Shown: piece by piece, positions 27,015 to 36,800 of the stretch
Numbering within the stretch: the first letter of the stretch is position 1
Layout of the letters: each line of letters begins with the position of its first letter
Source of the DNA: JASHVB01 sp963762885
Lineage (GTDB): Bacteria; Pseudomonadota; Alphaproteobacteria; Acetobacterales; Acetobacteraceae
Assembly: GCA_963762885.1 (NCBI GenBank)
Contig: CAVXNH010000029.1
Coordinates: 29,512-93,511, forward strand
Length of the DNA: 64,000 bases
Direction: 5' to 3'
Program-made: the position numbers and the translations under genes
Notes under the pieces: generated by a model
Told to the model about the DNA's origin: nothing
Databases searched by the model: none
What the model saw: only the letters and a program-made list of their open reading frames with translations

Positions 27015-28208
27015 ATGATCATGACGCGGTCGGCGCCTTGGATTAATTGGAGTGGTCGCGATCGCCGGCGGGTTTGCCGGATGGCACCTGCATGCGCGGC
27101 ACCGGTCGCGCCCATGCCGCCGATCCCGCCCGCCGCCGCCACAGGTGCCGGTGACCACCGCGACGACAAGATCCAGGACGTGCCGGTCTATCTTGACGGC
27201 CTCGGCACCGTGCAGGCCTTCAACGTCGTGCAGATCAAGGCGCAGGTGAACGGCACGCTGATCGCTTGCCGGCGCGTGAGGGGCAGGAGGTCCACAAGGG
27301 CGACATCATCGCCGAGATCGATCCGACGCCATACAAGGCCGCGCTCGACCAGGCGGTGGCGCAGCGCGGCGAGGACACCGGCGCAATTGCAAAGTGCGCA
27401 GCTCGACCTCAAGCGTTACCAATCGCTTGCCACCCATGATTTCGCGCCGATCCAGCAGGTGGACGACCAGCAGGCGACGGTCAACAAGGACATCGCCGCT
27501 GTCGCGCTAGACAATGCCGCGATCGAGACGGCGCAGTTCAATCTGAACAACTGCGTGATACGCGCGCCGATCGACGGACGGGTCAGCCTGTATCAGGTCA
27601 ATGTCGGCAATCTGATCGAGGTCGCCGGCCAGACTGGCACGGGCATCGTATCGATCACCCAGGACAAGCCGATTTCCGTGGTTTTCACCCTGCCGGAAGC
27701 CGATCTGGCGCAGGTGCAGGCGGCGCGGGCGAAGGGTGCTGTCCCGGTCGAGGCGTCCAACAGCCAGGATGTGAAACAGGTGCTTGCCACCGGCACCCTG
27801 GTGACGCCGAACAACACGATCGACGCCACCACGGGCACTATCTCGATGAAGGCAACGTTTCAGAACCAGGACGACCATCTTTGGCCCGGTGAGTTCGTCA
27901 ACACGCGGGTCCAGGTCGATGTCCTGCAGAATGCGGTCACGCTTCCCGCCCTGGCGGTGCAGCACGGGCCGGACGGTTTGTTCGTCTATGCCGTCAAGCC
28001 GGGACAGACCGTCGCGCAGGCGAACATCCAGGTCGGCTATGAGGATAACGGCATGGCGGTGGTGACAAAGGGGCTTGCGGGCAACCAGACCGTCGTCCTG
28101 TCGGGCCAGTCCCGGCTGTCGCCGGGGACGCATGTCAAGGCGGACAACGCAGCGCAGCCCGTCCAGCCGCCATCGACCGCCACCAGCGGCAGCGCCTCTC
28201 CCAGCTAG
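27015..28208 (+). CDS. RND efflux periplasmic adaptor subunit, two out-of-frame stretches
   Basis: Membrane fusion protein (HlyD/MdtA type) that links the inner-membrane RND pump to the outer membrane. Clear features are VPVYLDGLGTVQAFNVVQIK, the lipoyl/hairpin region QSAQLDLKRYQSLA, IRAPIDGRVSLYQVNVGNLI and the beta-barrel region to the Ser-rich end. The frame is open throughout, but two stretches are clearly read out of frame. At about 27040-27165 the alternate frame gives the anchor VVAIAGGFAGWHLH. At about 27265-27385 it gives LPAREGQEVHKGDIIAEID. Each is flanked by opposite indels. The ATG at 27015 follows GTGGGG. Confidence 0.82.
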   Translation: MIMTRSAPWINWSGRDRRRVCRMAPACAAPVAPMPPIPPAAATGAGDHRDDKIQDVPVYLDGLGTVQAFNVVQIKAQVNGTLIACRRVRGRRSTRATSSPRSIRRHTRPRSTRRWRSAARTPAQLQSAQLDLKRYQSLATHDFAPIQQVDDQQATVNKDIAAVALDNAAIETAQFNLNNCVIRAPIDGRVSLYQVNVGNLIEVAGQTGTGIVSITQDKPISVVFTLPEADLAQVQAARAKGAVPVEASNSQDVKQVLATGTLVTPNNTIDATTGTISMKATFQNQDDHLWPGEFVNTRVQVDVLQNAVTLPALAVQHGPDGLFVYAVKPGQTVAQANIQVGYEDNGMAVVTKGLAGNQTVVLSGQSRLSPGTHVKADNAAQPVQPPSTATSGSASPS

Positions 28209-28243
28209 TAGCAACCGGACCTTTTGTCAGGACGCCAGCCGCC

Positions 28244-31200
28244 ATGAGCATCTCGACGCCTTTCATCCGGCGGCCGATCGCCACGTCCCTGTTGACGACC
28301 GCGATCTTCCTCGCCGGTCTGGTCGCCTACCCGCTGCTGCCGGTGGCGCCGTTGCCAAACGTGCAGTTCCCGACTCTGACGGTCACCGCGCAGTATCCCG
28401 GGGCCAGCCCGGAAACCATGGCGTCCACTGTGGCGACGCCACTGGAAACCGAGTTCGGTCAGATGCTGCCGGGTCTGGCGCAGATGACCTCGTCGAGCGT
28501 GCTCGGCACCACGCAGATCACCTTGCAATTCAGCCTCAGCACCGACCTCGGCAATGCCGAGACGCTCGTGCTGGAGGCGATGAACGCGGCGCAAGGCTCG
28601 CTGCCGAAGAACATGCCGACCCCGCCGACGTTCCGCGCGATCAATCCGGCCGACAGCCCGATCATGATCCTGGCGATGCAGTCCGACCAGGCGCCGATCA
28701 CCGAAGTGGACAGCTATGCCGAGAACCTGGTGGAGCAGCAAATATCGCAGCTTCCGGGGGTGGGACAGGTGCTGGTGGGGGGGCAGCAGACGCCGGCGAT
28801 CCGGGTTCAGGTCGATCCCGCAAAGCTGGCTTCGATGGGCCTGACGCTTGAGGACGTGCGCAATGTGCTGACCAACGTCACGGTTGACGATCCGAAGGGG
28901 AGCATCGACGGATCGCACCAGTCGTTTACCATTTACGCCAACGACCAGCTCACGACGGCGCCACCGTACAACAACGTCGTCATCGGCTATCGCAACGGCG
29001 GGCCGATCCGCGTCCGCGATATCGGCCGCGCCATTGCCGGACCACAGAACCGCGAATTGGGTGCGTGGACCAACGGCAAACCGTCGATCCTGCTGCTGGT
29101 GTTCAAGCAGCCCAACGCCAACGTCATCTCGACCGCCGACGGCGTGCGGAATGCGTTGCAGACGTTGCGCGCCGATATTCCGCCCAACATTCACCTCAAC
29201 GTGGTCTCCGACCGCACGCTGACCATCCGCGCGTCCGTGAGCGACGTGGAATTCACGCTGATGCTGTCGATCTGCCTGGTGGTGATGGTGATCTTCCTGT
29301 TCCTGCGCAACGTGTGGGCAACGCTGATCCCCAGCATCACCATCCCGGTCGCGTTGGTCGCCACTCTGGGCATGATGTATGTCTGCAACTTCAGTCTGGA
29401 CAACCTGTCACTGATGGGGCTGACGATCGCGGTGGGCTTCGTGGTCGATGACGCGATCGTCATGCTGGAGAACATCTTCCGCCACATCGAGGACGGCATG
29501 AAACCGATGGAGGCTGCGCTCCAGGGCGCCGGGGAAATCGGCTTCACCATCGTGTCGATCAGCTTCTCGTTGATCGCAGTGTTCATCCCGCTGCTGCTGA
29601 TGGGCGGCATCGTTGGACGGCTGTTCCGCGAGTTTGCGATCTGTGTGTCGATCACTATCGTGATCTCCGCGATGGTGTCGCTGACGCTGACGCCGATGAT
29701 GTGCTCGCGGTTTCTTAGTTCGGACGCGCATGACCACAGTCGCTTCTACAATCTGATCGAGCGCATGTTCGAGGGCATGGTCGGGTTCTACGAGCGGACG
29801 CTGGATATCGCGCTGCGCTTCCAGTTCATCACTCTGCTGGTGTTCATCGCTACCGTATCGCTGACGGTCATGCTCTATGTGTTTATCCCGAAGGGCTTCT
29901 TCCCGACCCAGGACACCGGCATCATCATCGGCATCACCGACGCGGCGCAAGACAGTTCGTTCGATCAGATGGCCGTGTTGCAGCAAGCAGCGAACAAAGT
30001 CGTGCAGCAGGACCCGGCGGTAGCTTCCGTCGTGTCCGCGATCGGCGCGGGCACGGCCGGTCAGACAGCAAATAACGGGCGGATGTACATCTCGCTGAAG
30101 CCGTGGAGCCAGCGTGCGGACACCGCAACGCAGGTCATCGCCCGGCTCGACCAGAAACTGCAATCGGTCGGCGGCATCAAGCTGTACATGCAGCCGGCGC
30201 AAGATGTGAGCGTCGGCGCCCGGCTCGGCCGCACGCTGTACCAGTACACGCTGCAGGATCCGAACTCGGACGAACTGAACGCGTGGGCGCCGAAGATCCT
30301 GGCGAAGATGCAGCAGATTCCTCTGCTGGCGGATGTCACGTCCGACCAGGAGAACGCCGGCACGACCGAGACTCTGACCTATGATCGCGACCAGGCCGCA
30401 CGCTTCGGCATCCAGCCGGCGACGATCGACGCCATCCTGTACGATGCCTTCGGCCAGCGCGAGGTGTCGCAATATTTCACCGGCAACAAGGCGTATTACG
30501 TCATCCTCGAGGCGTTGCCTGATGAGTTCGGCAGTGTTGCAACGCTGAACAAGCTGTACGTCGACTCCTCGAGTGGCACGCCGGTGCCGCTGTCGACGAT
30601 CGTGCACCAGACAACCGTCCCGGTGCAGCCGCTGGCGATCAACCACCAGAGTCAGTTCCCGTCGGTGACGATCTCGTTCAACCTGAATGGCAAGGCCTCG
30701 CTGGGCGACGCGGTGACCCAGGTGCAGCGGGTGGAGGCGTCGATGGGTGTGCCGCCGACCGTGCAGGGCAGCTTCCAGGGCACCGCGCAAGCGTTCCAGG
30801 AGTCGCTGAGCACTGAGCCGTACCTGGTCGCCGCGGCGCTGGTCACCGTCTACATCATCCTGGGCGTGCTGTATGAAAGCTACATCCTGCCGCTGACAAT
30901 TCTGTCCACTTTGCCGTCGGCCGGCGTGGGGGCGCTGCTGATGCTGCTGCTGTTCGGTTACCAACTCACCGTCATCGCGCTGATCGGCATCATCCTGCTG
31001 ATCGGCATCGTCAAGAAGAACGGCATCATGATGGTGGACTTCGCCATCACCGCCGAGCGGCGCGACGGGATGACGCCGCATGACGCAATTCGCCAGGCCT
31101 GTCTGCTGCGGTTCCGGCCGATCCTGATGACCACCATGGCCGCGTTGCTGAGCGGGCTGCCGCTGATGCTGGAGAATGGTGCGGGGTCGGAACTGCGCAA

Positions 31201-31378
31201 GCCGCTGGGCTGTGCGATGGTCGGCGGACTGCTGCTGAGCCAGGTGCTGACGCTTTACACCACGCCGGTGATCTATCTCTACCTGGATCGGCTGCAACAC
31301 TGGCTGACGCCTGGCCACCGCTCGGCCCTGCCGCGGCTGGCGGAGAAGATGGGGGCCCTGGCTGGGAGCGGCGATTGA
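28244..31378 (+). CDS. multidrug efflux RND transporter permease (MdtB/MdtC-like)
   Basis: A 1044-residue inner-membrane proton/drug antiporter of the HAE1 RND family. It has 12 predicted membrane segments and two large periplasmic loops. The start IRRPIATSLLTTAIFLAGL and VAPLPNVQFPTLTVTAQYPG with ASPETMASTVATPLE are typical, and the proton-relay Asp pair is in GFVVDDAIVMLEN (about 402-403). The sequence style is closest to MdtB/MdtC, but there is only one permease gene here. It lies 35 bases after the adaptor and overlaps the following MarR gene by TGATG, so the three form an operon. No outer-membrane channel gene is adjacent. Confidence 0.95.
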   Translation: MSISTPFIRRPIATSLLTTAIFLAGLVAYPLLPVAPLPNVQFPTLTVTAQYPGASPETMASTVATPLETEFGQMLPGLAQMTSSSVLGTTQITLQFSLSTDLGNAETLVLEAMNAAQGSLPKNMPTPPTFRAINPADSPIMILAMQSDQAPITEVDSYAENLVEQQISQLPGVGQVLVGGQQTPAIRVQVDPAKLASMGLTLEDVRNVLTNVTVDDPKGSIDGSHQSFTIYANDQLTTAPPYNNVVIGYRNGGPIRVRDIGRAIAGPQNRELGAWTNGKPSILLLVFKQPNANVISTADGVRNALQTLRADIPPNIHLNVVSDRTLTIRASVSDVEFTLMLSICLVVMVIFLFLRNVWATLIPSITIPVALVATLGMMYVCNFSLDNLSLMGLTIAVGFVVDDAIVMLENIFRHIEDGMKPMEAALQGAGEIGFTIVSISFSLIAVFIPLLLMGGIVGRLFREFAICVSITIVISAMVSLTLTPMMCSRFLSSDAHDHSRFYNLIERMFEGMVGFYERTLDIALRFQFITLLVFIATVSLTVMLYVFIPKGFFPTQDTGIIIGITDAAQDSSFDQMAVLQQAANKVVQQDPAVASVVSAIGAGTAGQTANNGRMYISLKPWSQRADTATQVIARLDQKLQSVGGIKLYMQPAQDVSVGARLGRTLYQYTLQDPNSDELNAWAPKILAKMQQIPLLADVTSDQENAGTTETLTYDRDQAARFGIQPATIDAILYDAFGQREVSQYFTGNKAYYVILEALPDEFGSVATLNKLYVDSSSGTPVPLSTIVHQTTVPVQPLAINHQSQFPSVTISFNLNGKASLGDAVTQVQRVEASMGVPPTVQGSFQGTAQAFQESLSTEPYLVAAALVTVYIILGVLYESYILPLTILSTLPSAGVGALLMLLLFGYQLTVIALIGIILLIGIVKKNGIMMVDFAITAERRDGMTPHDAIRQACLLRFRPILMTTMAALLSGLPLMLENGAGSELRKPLGCAMVGGLLLSQVLTLYTTPVIYLYLDRLQHWLTPGHRSALPRLAEKMGALAGSGD

Positions 31379-31911
31379 TGCAGGAGGTTTCGCCAGTCCG
31401 GCGCACGCTCGGGTTCCTGCTGCGGGATACGTCGCGGTTGATGCGGCGGCGGTTCGTGCAGCGTTCGCGGGCGTTGGGACTGCCGCTCAACCGATCGGAA
31501 GCCGCGGTGCTGATCCATGTCGATCGGGAGCCGGGGATGAGCCAGGCCCAGCTTGCCGAGCGGTTGGATATGGAGGCGATCTCGCTGGTGCGGCTGATCG
31601 ACAGCTTGCAGGAGACGGGACTGATCGAGCGCCGGCCACACGCGAATGACCGGCGTATCCGCACGCTGTGGTTGACCGAGGCGGCGCGGCCGATCCTGGC
31701 GCAAGTGCGGGCGGTTGCCGAGGAAGTGCGCGCGCAGGCGTTCAAGGGGATTCCGGAGGCGGAGCGGGAGGCGCTGCTGGATCTGCTGGTGCGTGTGCGG
31801 CGGAACCTGGCGGCGCAGGGCTGCGGATGGCTGGCCTCGGAAGTCCGGGACGGGGACGCAGAGACGCTGCCGGCGGTGGCGGTGCGGAGGAAGGCTGTTC
31901 GGGTGGAATGA
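31378..31911 (+). CDS. MarR family regulator, last gene of the efflux operon
   Basis: A 177-residue winged-helix regulator (LNRSEAAVLIHVDREPGMSQ, MEAISLVRLIDSLQETGLI, wing RRPHANDRRIRTLWLTEA). The ATG overlaps the pump's stop codon (TGATG), so it is translated with the efflux genes and probably autoregulates them, as in many MarR-pump operons; that role is inferred. The C-terminal 25 residues are charged and poorly conserved. Confidence 0.9.
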   Translation: MQEVSPVRRTLGFLLRDTSRLMRRRFVQRSRALGLPLNRSEAAVLIHVDREPGMSQAQLAERLDMEAISLVRLIDSLQETGLIERRPHANDRRIRTLWLTEAARPILAQVRAVAEEVRAQAFKGIPEAEREALLDLLVRVRRNLAAQGCGWLASEVRDGDAETLPAVAVRRKAVRVE

Positions 31912-32144
31912 CGTGTGACGCGGGGCGGCCTGGAGGCTGGCATTCCGTAGGTGCTGAATGTGCTGACTGCCCCCCGTCATTGCTGGCCGCCCCCCCCGTC
32001 ATGGCCGGCACAAGGCCGGCCACGACGGGGGGCGGCGGCCAGCCTTGACGGGGGACGGTCGGGCGAGGTGACGCGAATCGGGCATGGGAAGTCATGCTGT
32101 CTGTTGTCGGACGCATTGCTCAACCAACCCAGCCGAGGCTCGCC

Positions 32145-32468
32145 ATGGCGACGATCGACATCGATACCCTGACCGAACACGAATTGCTCGAACTCAACCA
32201 TCGCATCATCGCGCGGCTACGCGTGCTGCGGGACATGCGTGCCCATGTCGGAATGCTGGAATTCCATGTCGGCGAGCGCGTGGCATTCCAGCCGCCGGGA
32301 CATCGGATGCTGCAGGGCGTGCTGACGCGCTATAATCGGAAAACCGTGACAGTCATCACCGATGATCACGGGCAATGGAACGTAGCGCCAAGTTTCCTGC
32401 GCAAGGTCGGGATGGCAACGGGTGGCGACGCCAGCGGAACGAACGTGGTGCTAATGGCGAAGCGTTGA
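32145..32468 (+). CDS. small conserved hypothetical protein with KOW/SH3-like character
   Basis: A 107-residue protein. The N-terminal half is a helix (LTEHELLELNHRIIARLRVL); the C-terminal half looks like a small beta barrel (VGERVAFQPPGHRMLQGVLT, KTVTVITDDHGQWNVAPSFL). I have the impression of a recurrent proteobacterial family, function unknown. The ATG at 32145 is favoured over one 51 bases upstream because the conserved ATIDIDTLTEHEL follows directly. Confidence 0.65.
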   Translation: MATIDIDTLTEHELLELNHRIIARLRVLRDMRAHVGMLEFHVGERVAFQPPGHRMLQGVLTRYNRKTVTVITDDHGQWNVAPSFLRKVGMATGGDASGTNVVLMAKR

Positions 32469-32565
32469 CGGCCTGCCACGCGTCTTGCGGCGAGACCGCA
32501 TGGCGGACGACGCAGCGTGAGCATTCGTCGTGGGCCTCGCTCGGTAGCGCTGGAACCTGACGAAG

Positions 32566-33108
32566 CTACGCAACGGGCGGATAAATGTCCGTGAGGTCGA
32601 TGGTTATTCCTGGCGGATCGAGCGCGATGCTGCCCAGGTTGATCACGCGGCTGACGATATCGGCACCGGAGCGGCGATGATGAATGACCTCGCGCCGCCG
32701 GGTACGCACAATGAGATAGTGCTGGATGGACGCGACCCGAAAGTAGTCGGCCAGCTTGTCCGAGACATCAATCGATTGCGTGGCGGGCGATAGGACTTCG
32801 ACGACAATAACTGGATTTGTCGCGGCGAGCGCATCGCCAGGAAGCGGTGGCCCACAATTTACCACCGCGTCAGGTTCGTAATCGGTGTCCTCGTCGATTT
32901 CGATCGTCACGCCGTCACCAAGAGCCTCGCATGGCAGGTTCGCTATCCGGACTGCACGGTCGAGTGCAGCCCAAACCCGGGTCTTTAGACGGACGTGTTG
33001 TGCGCGCTCCGGCGACATCGCCACGGGCTCGCCGGCGATGCGTTCATAACGCCCGCGCTGTCGTTCCGCCCACCTGCGGAATTCTTCGCGACTGAGATGC
33101 TGCCCCAT
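32566..33108 (-). CDS. Uma2 family endonuclease-like protein (DUF820)
   Basis: A 180-residue protein of the Uma2/DUF820 family, PD-(D/E)xK fold. Recognisable parts are MSPERAQHVRLKTRVWAALD, DTDYEPDAVVNC with the active-site Asp, VIVVEVLSPATQSIDVSDKL with the E.VEVLSP motif, and QHYLIVRTRRREVIHHRR. Biological function is unsettled for the family. It is convergent with the small hypothetical gene upstream, and 47 bases separate it from the sucD stop. Confidence 0.88.
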   Translation of the reverse strand: MGQHLSREEFRRWAERQRGRYERIAGEPVAMSPERAQHVRLKTRVWAALDRAVRIANLPCEALGDGVTIEIDEDTDYEPDAVVNCGPPLPGDALAATNPVIVVEVLSPATQSIDVSDKLADYFRVASIQHYLIVRTRRREVIHHRRSGADIVSRVINLGSIALDPPGITIDLTDIYPPVA

Positions 33109-33155
33109 CGGTTTCTCCTGACGAAGCCGAGGCTAGCGCAAGTCACGCCAGCGCG

Positions 33156-34031
33156 TCAGCCTCGCAGCACCTTCACCATCGTCGAGCCCAACGCCGCGGG
33201 GCTTTCCGTGACATGCACGCCGGCGGCGCGTAGCGCTTCCATCTTCGCCGCGGCGGTATCGCGCCCGCCGCTGATCACCGCGCCGGCATGGCCCATGCGG
33301 CGGCCGGGCGGCGCGGTGGCGCCGGCGATGAAACCCACCGTCGGCTTCTTCACCGGCGAACTCGCGAGGAACTCGGCCGCGCGGATTTCGCTCTCGCCGC
33401 CGATCTCGCCGATCATGACGATCTGGTGCGTCTCCGGATCGGCGAGGAACATCTCCAGCACTTCGATGAAGTCCGTCCCCTTGACAGGGTCGCCGCCGAT
33501 GCCAACGCAGGTGCTCTGGCCGAGGCCCGCGGCGGTGGTCTGTGCCACCGCCTCATAGGTCAGCGTGCCGGAGCGCGACACGATGCCGACCGTGCCACGG
33601 CGATGGATGTGGCCTGGCATGATGCCGATCTTGCACGCATCCGGCGTGATGACGCCCGGGCAGTTCGGGCCGATCAGCCGCGACTTCGACCCCGACAGCG
33701 CACGCTTCACCTTCACCATGTCGAGCACCGGAATGCCCTCGGTGATGCAGACGATCAGCGGGATTTCCAAGTCGATCGCTTCCAGGATCGCGTCCGCGGC
33801 ATAGGGCGGCGGCACATAGATCGCGGTGGCGGTGGCGCCGGTGGCGGCAACTGCCTCGGCGACCGTATCGAACACCGGCAGTCCGAGATGCGTCGTCCCG
33901 CCCTTCCCCGGCGTCACGCCCCCGCCGACCTTGGTGCCGTAGGCAATCGCTTGCTCCGTATGGAAGGTGCCCTGCGCTCCGGTAAAGCCCTGGGTGATGA
34001 CGATCGTGTTGGCGTCGACGAGGATCGACAT
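33156..34031 (-). CDS. sucD: succinate--CoA ligase, alpha subunit
   Basis: ADP/GDP-forming succinyl-CoA synthetase alpha subunit (291 residues) of the TCA cycle. The N-terminal CoA-binding Rossmann domain has TGAQGTFHTEQAIAYGTKVG; GGDPVKGTDFIEVLEMF follows. The active-site His that is phosphorylated is in RRMGHAGAVISGG (near residue 248). The ATG at 34031 is one base after the sucC stop, so the subunits are co-translated. The frame stays open upstream inside sucC, without support. Confidence 0.97.
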   Translation of the reverse strand: MSILVDANTIVITQGFTGAQGTFHTEQAIAYGTKVGGGVTPGKGGTTHLGLPVFDTVAEAVAATGATATAIYVPPPYAADAILEAIDLEIPLIVCITEGIPVLDMVKVKRALSGSKSRLIGPNCPGVITPDACKIGIMPGHIHRRGTVGIVSRSGTLTYEAVAQTTAAGLGQSTCVGIGGDPVKGTDFIEVLEMFLADPETHQIVMIGEIGGESEIRAAEFLASSPVKKPTVGFIAGATAPPGRRMGHAGAVISGGRDTAAAKMEALRAAGVHVTESPAALGSTMVKVLRG

Positions 34032-34032
34032 G

Positions 34033-35229
34033 TCAGGCACCCTCCTGCACGGCCTTGACGATCTTCTCTGCCGCGTCGGCCAGGTTGTCCGCGGCAATGA
34101 TCGGCAGGTTGGACTTGGCCAGGATCGCCTTGCCGAGATCGACATTGGTGCCTTCGAGCCGCACCACCAGCGGCACCGACAACTGCACCTCGCGCGCTGC
34201 CGACACCACGCCATCGGCGATCACGTCGCAGCGCATGATGCCGCCGAAGATGTTGACCAGGATGCCCTCGACGTTTGGATCCGACAGGATGATCTTGAAC
34301 GCCGCGGTGACGCGTTCCTTGGTCGCTCCGCCGCCGACATCAAGGAAGTTCGCGGGCGAGCTGCCATACAGCTTGATGATATCCATCGTCGCCATGGCGA
34401 GCCCGGCGCCGTTCACCATGCAGCCGATACTGCCGTCCAGCGCTATATAGTTGAGGTTGTACTTCGCCGCTTCGAGTTCCTTGGGATCCTCTTCCGCCTC
34501 GTCGCGCAGCTTTTCCACGTCGGGATGGCGGAACAGCGCGCTGTCGTCGAAGCTGACCTTGGCGTCCAGCGCCATCACCGCACCCGCGCCGGTAACCACC
34601 AGCGGGTTGATCTCCACCACCGTGCAATCGAGGCCGGTGAAGGCGGCATACAGCGCCGGCAGCAATTTCCCGAACGACGCCACCTGTGCGCCGGACAGGC
34701 CAAGGCCGAAAGCCAGCCGCCGCGCGTGGAAGGAGGAAAGACCGGAGGCCGGATCGATGGTGACGCGCTGGATCTTTTCCGGGTGGTGCGCCGCGACCTC
34801 CTCGATCTCCATGCCGCCCTCGGCGGAGGCGATCACGGTGATGCGGCCGGTCACGCGATCGACCAGCAGGGAGAGATAGAGTTCGCGGGCAATGTCGCAG
34901 CCGGCCTCGACGTAGACGCGATGCACCGGGCGGCCGGCGGGCCCGGTCTGCTTGGTGATCAGCGTATGACCGAGCATGGCCTCGGCGTGCGCGCGCACTT
35001 CGTCGAGGGAGTGCGCAAGCCGGACGCCGCCCTTGCCGTTCGGGTCGTCAGCGAAACGGCCTGCGCCGCGGCCGCCGGCGTGCAACTGCGATTTCACGAC
35101 ATAGACGGGGCCGGGCAGCTTGCGCGCCGCTTCCACCGCTTCGTCGGGGGTCCAGGCGACATGCCCGTCGGGCACCGCCACGCCGTAGCGCTTCAGCAGT
35201 TCCTTGGCCTGGTATTCATGAATGTTCAT
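34033..35229 (-). CDS. sucC: ADP-forming succinate--CoA ligase, beta subunit
   Basis: A 398-residue beta subunit with an N-terminal ATP-grasp domain (MNIHEYQAKELLKRYGVAVP, KSQLHAGGRGAGRF, EINPLVVTGAGAVMALDAK) and a C-terminal flavodoxin-like domain (NFLDVGGGATKERV, NIFGGIMRCDVIADGVV). It is first in the sucC-sucD unit, downstream of mdh on the same strand, with a 210-base repeat-bearing gap between. Confidence 0.97.
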   Translation of the reverse strand: MNIHEYQAKELLKRYGVAVPDGHVAWTPDEAVEAARKLPGPVYVVKSQLHAGGRGAGRFADDPNGKGGVRLAHSLDEVRAHAEAMLGHTLITKQTGPAGRPVHRVYVEAGCDIARELYLSLLVDRVTGRITVIASAEGGMEIEEVAAHHPEKIQRVTIDPASGLSSFHARRLAFGLGLSGAQVASFGKLLPALYAAFTGLDCTVVEINPLVVTGAGAVMALDAKVSFDDSALFRHPDVEKLRDEAEEDPKELEAAKYNLNYIALDGSIGCMVNGAGLAMATMDIIKLYGSSPANFLDVGGGATKERVTAAFKIILSDPNVEGILVNIFGGIMRCDVIADGVVSAAREVQLSVPLVVRLEGTNVDLGKAILAKSNLPIIAADNLADAAEKIVKAVQEGA

Positions 35230-35261
35230 GGGGGGCTCGCTGAAGCGGACCATCCGCCCGT

Positions 35262-35351
35262 CGTCATGGCCGGGCCTGTCCCGGCCATCCACGACTTTGT
35301 TGCGGAGATCACGGAAAGGCGTGGATGGCCGGGACAGGCCCGGCCATGACG
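35262..35351. repeat. 90-base palindrome with 32-bp perfect arms, CATGGCCGG family
   Basis: Arms at 35262-35293 and 35320-35351 are exact complements, starting CGTCATGGCCGGGCCTGTCC. The 26-base loop contains GACTTTGTTGCGGAGATC. It sits between mdh and sucC, inside the likely TCA-cycle operon. Confidence 0.85.
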
Positions 35352-35420
35352 AAGGGGGCAACGGCCATGACGAAGGGGGCAACGGCCATGACGATGGGGG
35401 CAACGGCCATGACGAATGGA
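35341..35420. repeat. 21-bp tandem repeat, 3.8 copies
   Basis: The unit CGGCCATGACGAAGGGGGCA plus one A is repeated at 35341, 35362 and 35383 (one T/A change), with a partial copy from 35404. The first unit is also the end of the adjoining palindrome, so the tandem array probably grew from the palindrome's right arm. Confidence 0.85.
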
Positions 35421-35439
35421 GTCGCTCCGCACGGCGGGG

Positions 35440-36393
35440 TCAGCCGAGCAATTTTTTGGCTGCCTCGATAAGTTCGCGAACAGTGCCGCAGGATTTTTCG
35501 AATGCGGCTTTCTCGGTGTCGTTCAGCTCGATCTCGACGATCCGCTCGACGCCGCCGGCGCCGATCACCACGGGGACGCCGACATACATGTCCTTGATGC
35601 CGTACTGGCCGGTGAGATACGCGGCTGCCGGCAGCACGCGCTTCTTGTCCTTCAGGAAGCTCTCCGCCATGGCGATCGCCGAGGCGGCCGGCGCATAGAA
35701 CGCACTGCCGCGCTCCAGCAGCTTGACGATTTCTCCCCCGCCGTCGGCGGTGCGCTTGACGATCGCATCTATCTTCGCCTGCGTGGTCCAGCCCATCTTC
35801 ACCAGGTCGGGCACCGGGATGCCGGCGACAGTGGAGTAGCGGGTCAGTGGCACCATCAAGTCGCCATGGCCGCCCAGCACGAAGGCGGTGACGTCTTCCA
35901 CCGAGACGCCGAACTCGTGCGCCAGGAACAGGCGGAAGCGCGAGCTGTCGAGCACACCGGCCATGCCGACCACCCGGTTGGCGGGCAGCCCGGACTTTTC
36001 CTTCATCACCCAGACCATGGCGTCGAGCGGGTTGGTGATGCAGATGACGAAAGCGTCGGGGCAGTTGGCGCGGATGCCCGCGGCGACCTCGGCGACCACG
36101 GCGGCGTTCTTGCCGATCAGGTCGTCGCGCGACATGCCGGGGGTGCGCGGGAAACCGGCGGTGACGATCACCACGTCGGCGCCCTTGATGGCGGCATAGT
36201 CGGAACCGCCGCTCATCACGGCATCGAAGCCGTCCACCGGGCCGGACTGCATGATGTCGAGCGCCTTGCCGGCCGCCACGCCGCCGTAAACGTCGAACAG
36301 GACGACGTCGCCGAGTTCCTTCAGGCCGATCATGTGGGCGAGCGTGCCGCCGATGTTGCCGGCGCCGATGAGGGCGATCTTGTTGCGGGCCAT
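35440..36393 (-). CDS. mdh: malate dehydrogenase, NAD-dependent
   Basis: Oxidises malate to oxaloacetate in the TCA cycle. The 317-residue chain is of the LDH-like MDH group common in alphaproteobacteria. It has the NAD-binding IGAGNIGGTLAHMI, substrate loop GFPRTPGMSRDDL with the Arg pair, ITNPLDAMVWVM and the catalytic His in LGGHGDLMVPL (near residue 176). AAGGAC precedes the start. It is upstream of sucC and sucD on the same strand; the three are probably co-regulated. Confidence 0.97.
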   Translation of the reverse strand: MARNKIALIGAGNIGGTLAHMIGLKELGDVVLFDVYGGVAAGKALDIMQSGPVDGFDAVMSGGSDYAAIKGADVVIVTAGFPRTPGMSRDDLIGKNAAVVAEVAAGIRANCPDAFVICITNPLDAMVWVMKEKSGLPANRVVGMAGVLDSSRFRLFLAHEFGVSVEDVTAFVLGGHGDLMVPLTRYSTVAGIPVPDLVKMGWTTQAKIDAIVKRTADGGGEIVKLLERGSAFYAPAASAIAMAESFLKDKKRVLPAAAYLTGQYGIKDMYVGVPVVIGAGGVERIVEIELNDTEKAAFEKSCGTVRELIEAAKKLLG

Positions 36394-36800
36394 GCTGGGT
36401 GTCCTTGCGGGTGGCTTAGAGCCGAATGTCCTTGGAAAGACGCGAGGCCCGCCGGACGCTGCCCGGGAAAGCTCGGGGCGGCCCGGAAGGCGAGGTGTCC
36501 TAGCCCATCCCGCCGGGGGGCGGCAAGGTGGTGCGCCGCAGCAAGCAGGCCGACCGGATCACCATCGCCGGCATCCACCTGCCGAACGGCAACGGGGGCT
36601 GCGCGTCGACCGCGCCCAGCTTTTGCCGACCCCGGCTGCGCTCCTGGTCGCCGCCGCACCCGGCCGCGTGGAGCGCGCCCGGCCGCAGCCGTCCGGCCAC
36701 GTGTTTGTTGTGCTGGAACTGCATTAACCGGCCCCACCGGTCACCGCGAGCCGGACGCTGTCCCACGCTCGTCTCATATCCCTACGCATGAGACTGTCCC
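36394..36800. other. 407-base gap upstream of mdh
   Basis: No gene is convincing. A plus-strand frame near 36528 contains QADRITIAGIHLPNGNGG, which looks protein-like but has no recognisable family and soon turns low-complexity. The mdh promoter should lie near 36400-36480. Confidence 0.35.

Noticed and set aside
29408..31318. 636-codon minus-strand frame
   Set aside because: Antisense to the RND pump, Gln/His/Arg-rich shadow translation.
36528..36791. Plus-strand frame with a protein-like beginning
   Set aside because: No family, no ribosome-binding site, and it runs into low-complexity sequence; mentioned only as a possible remnant.
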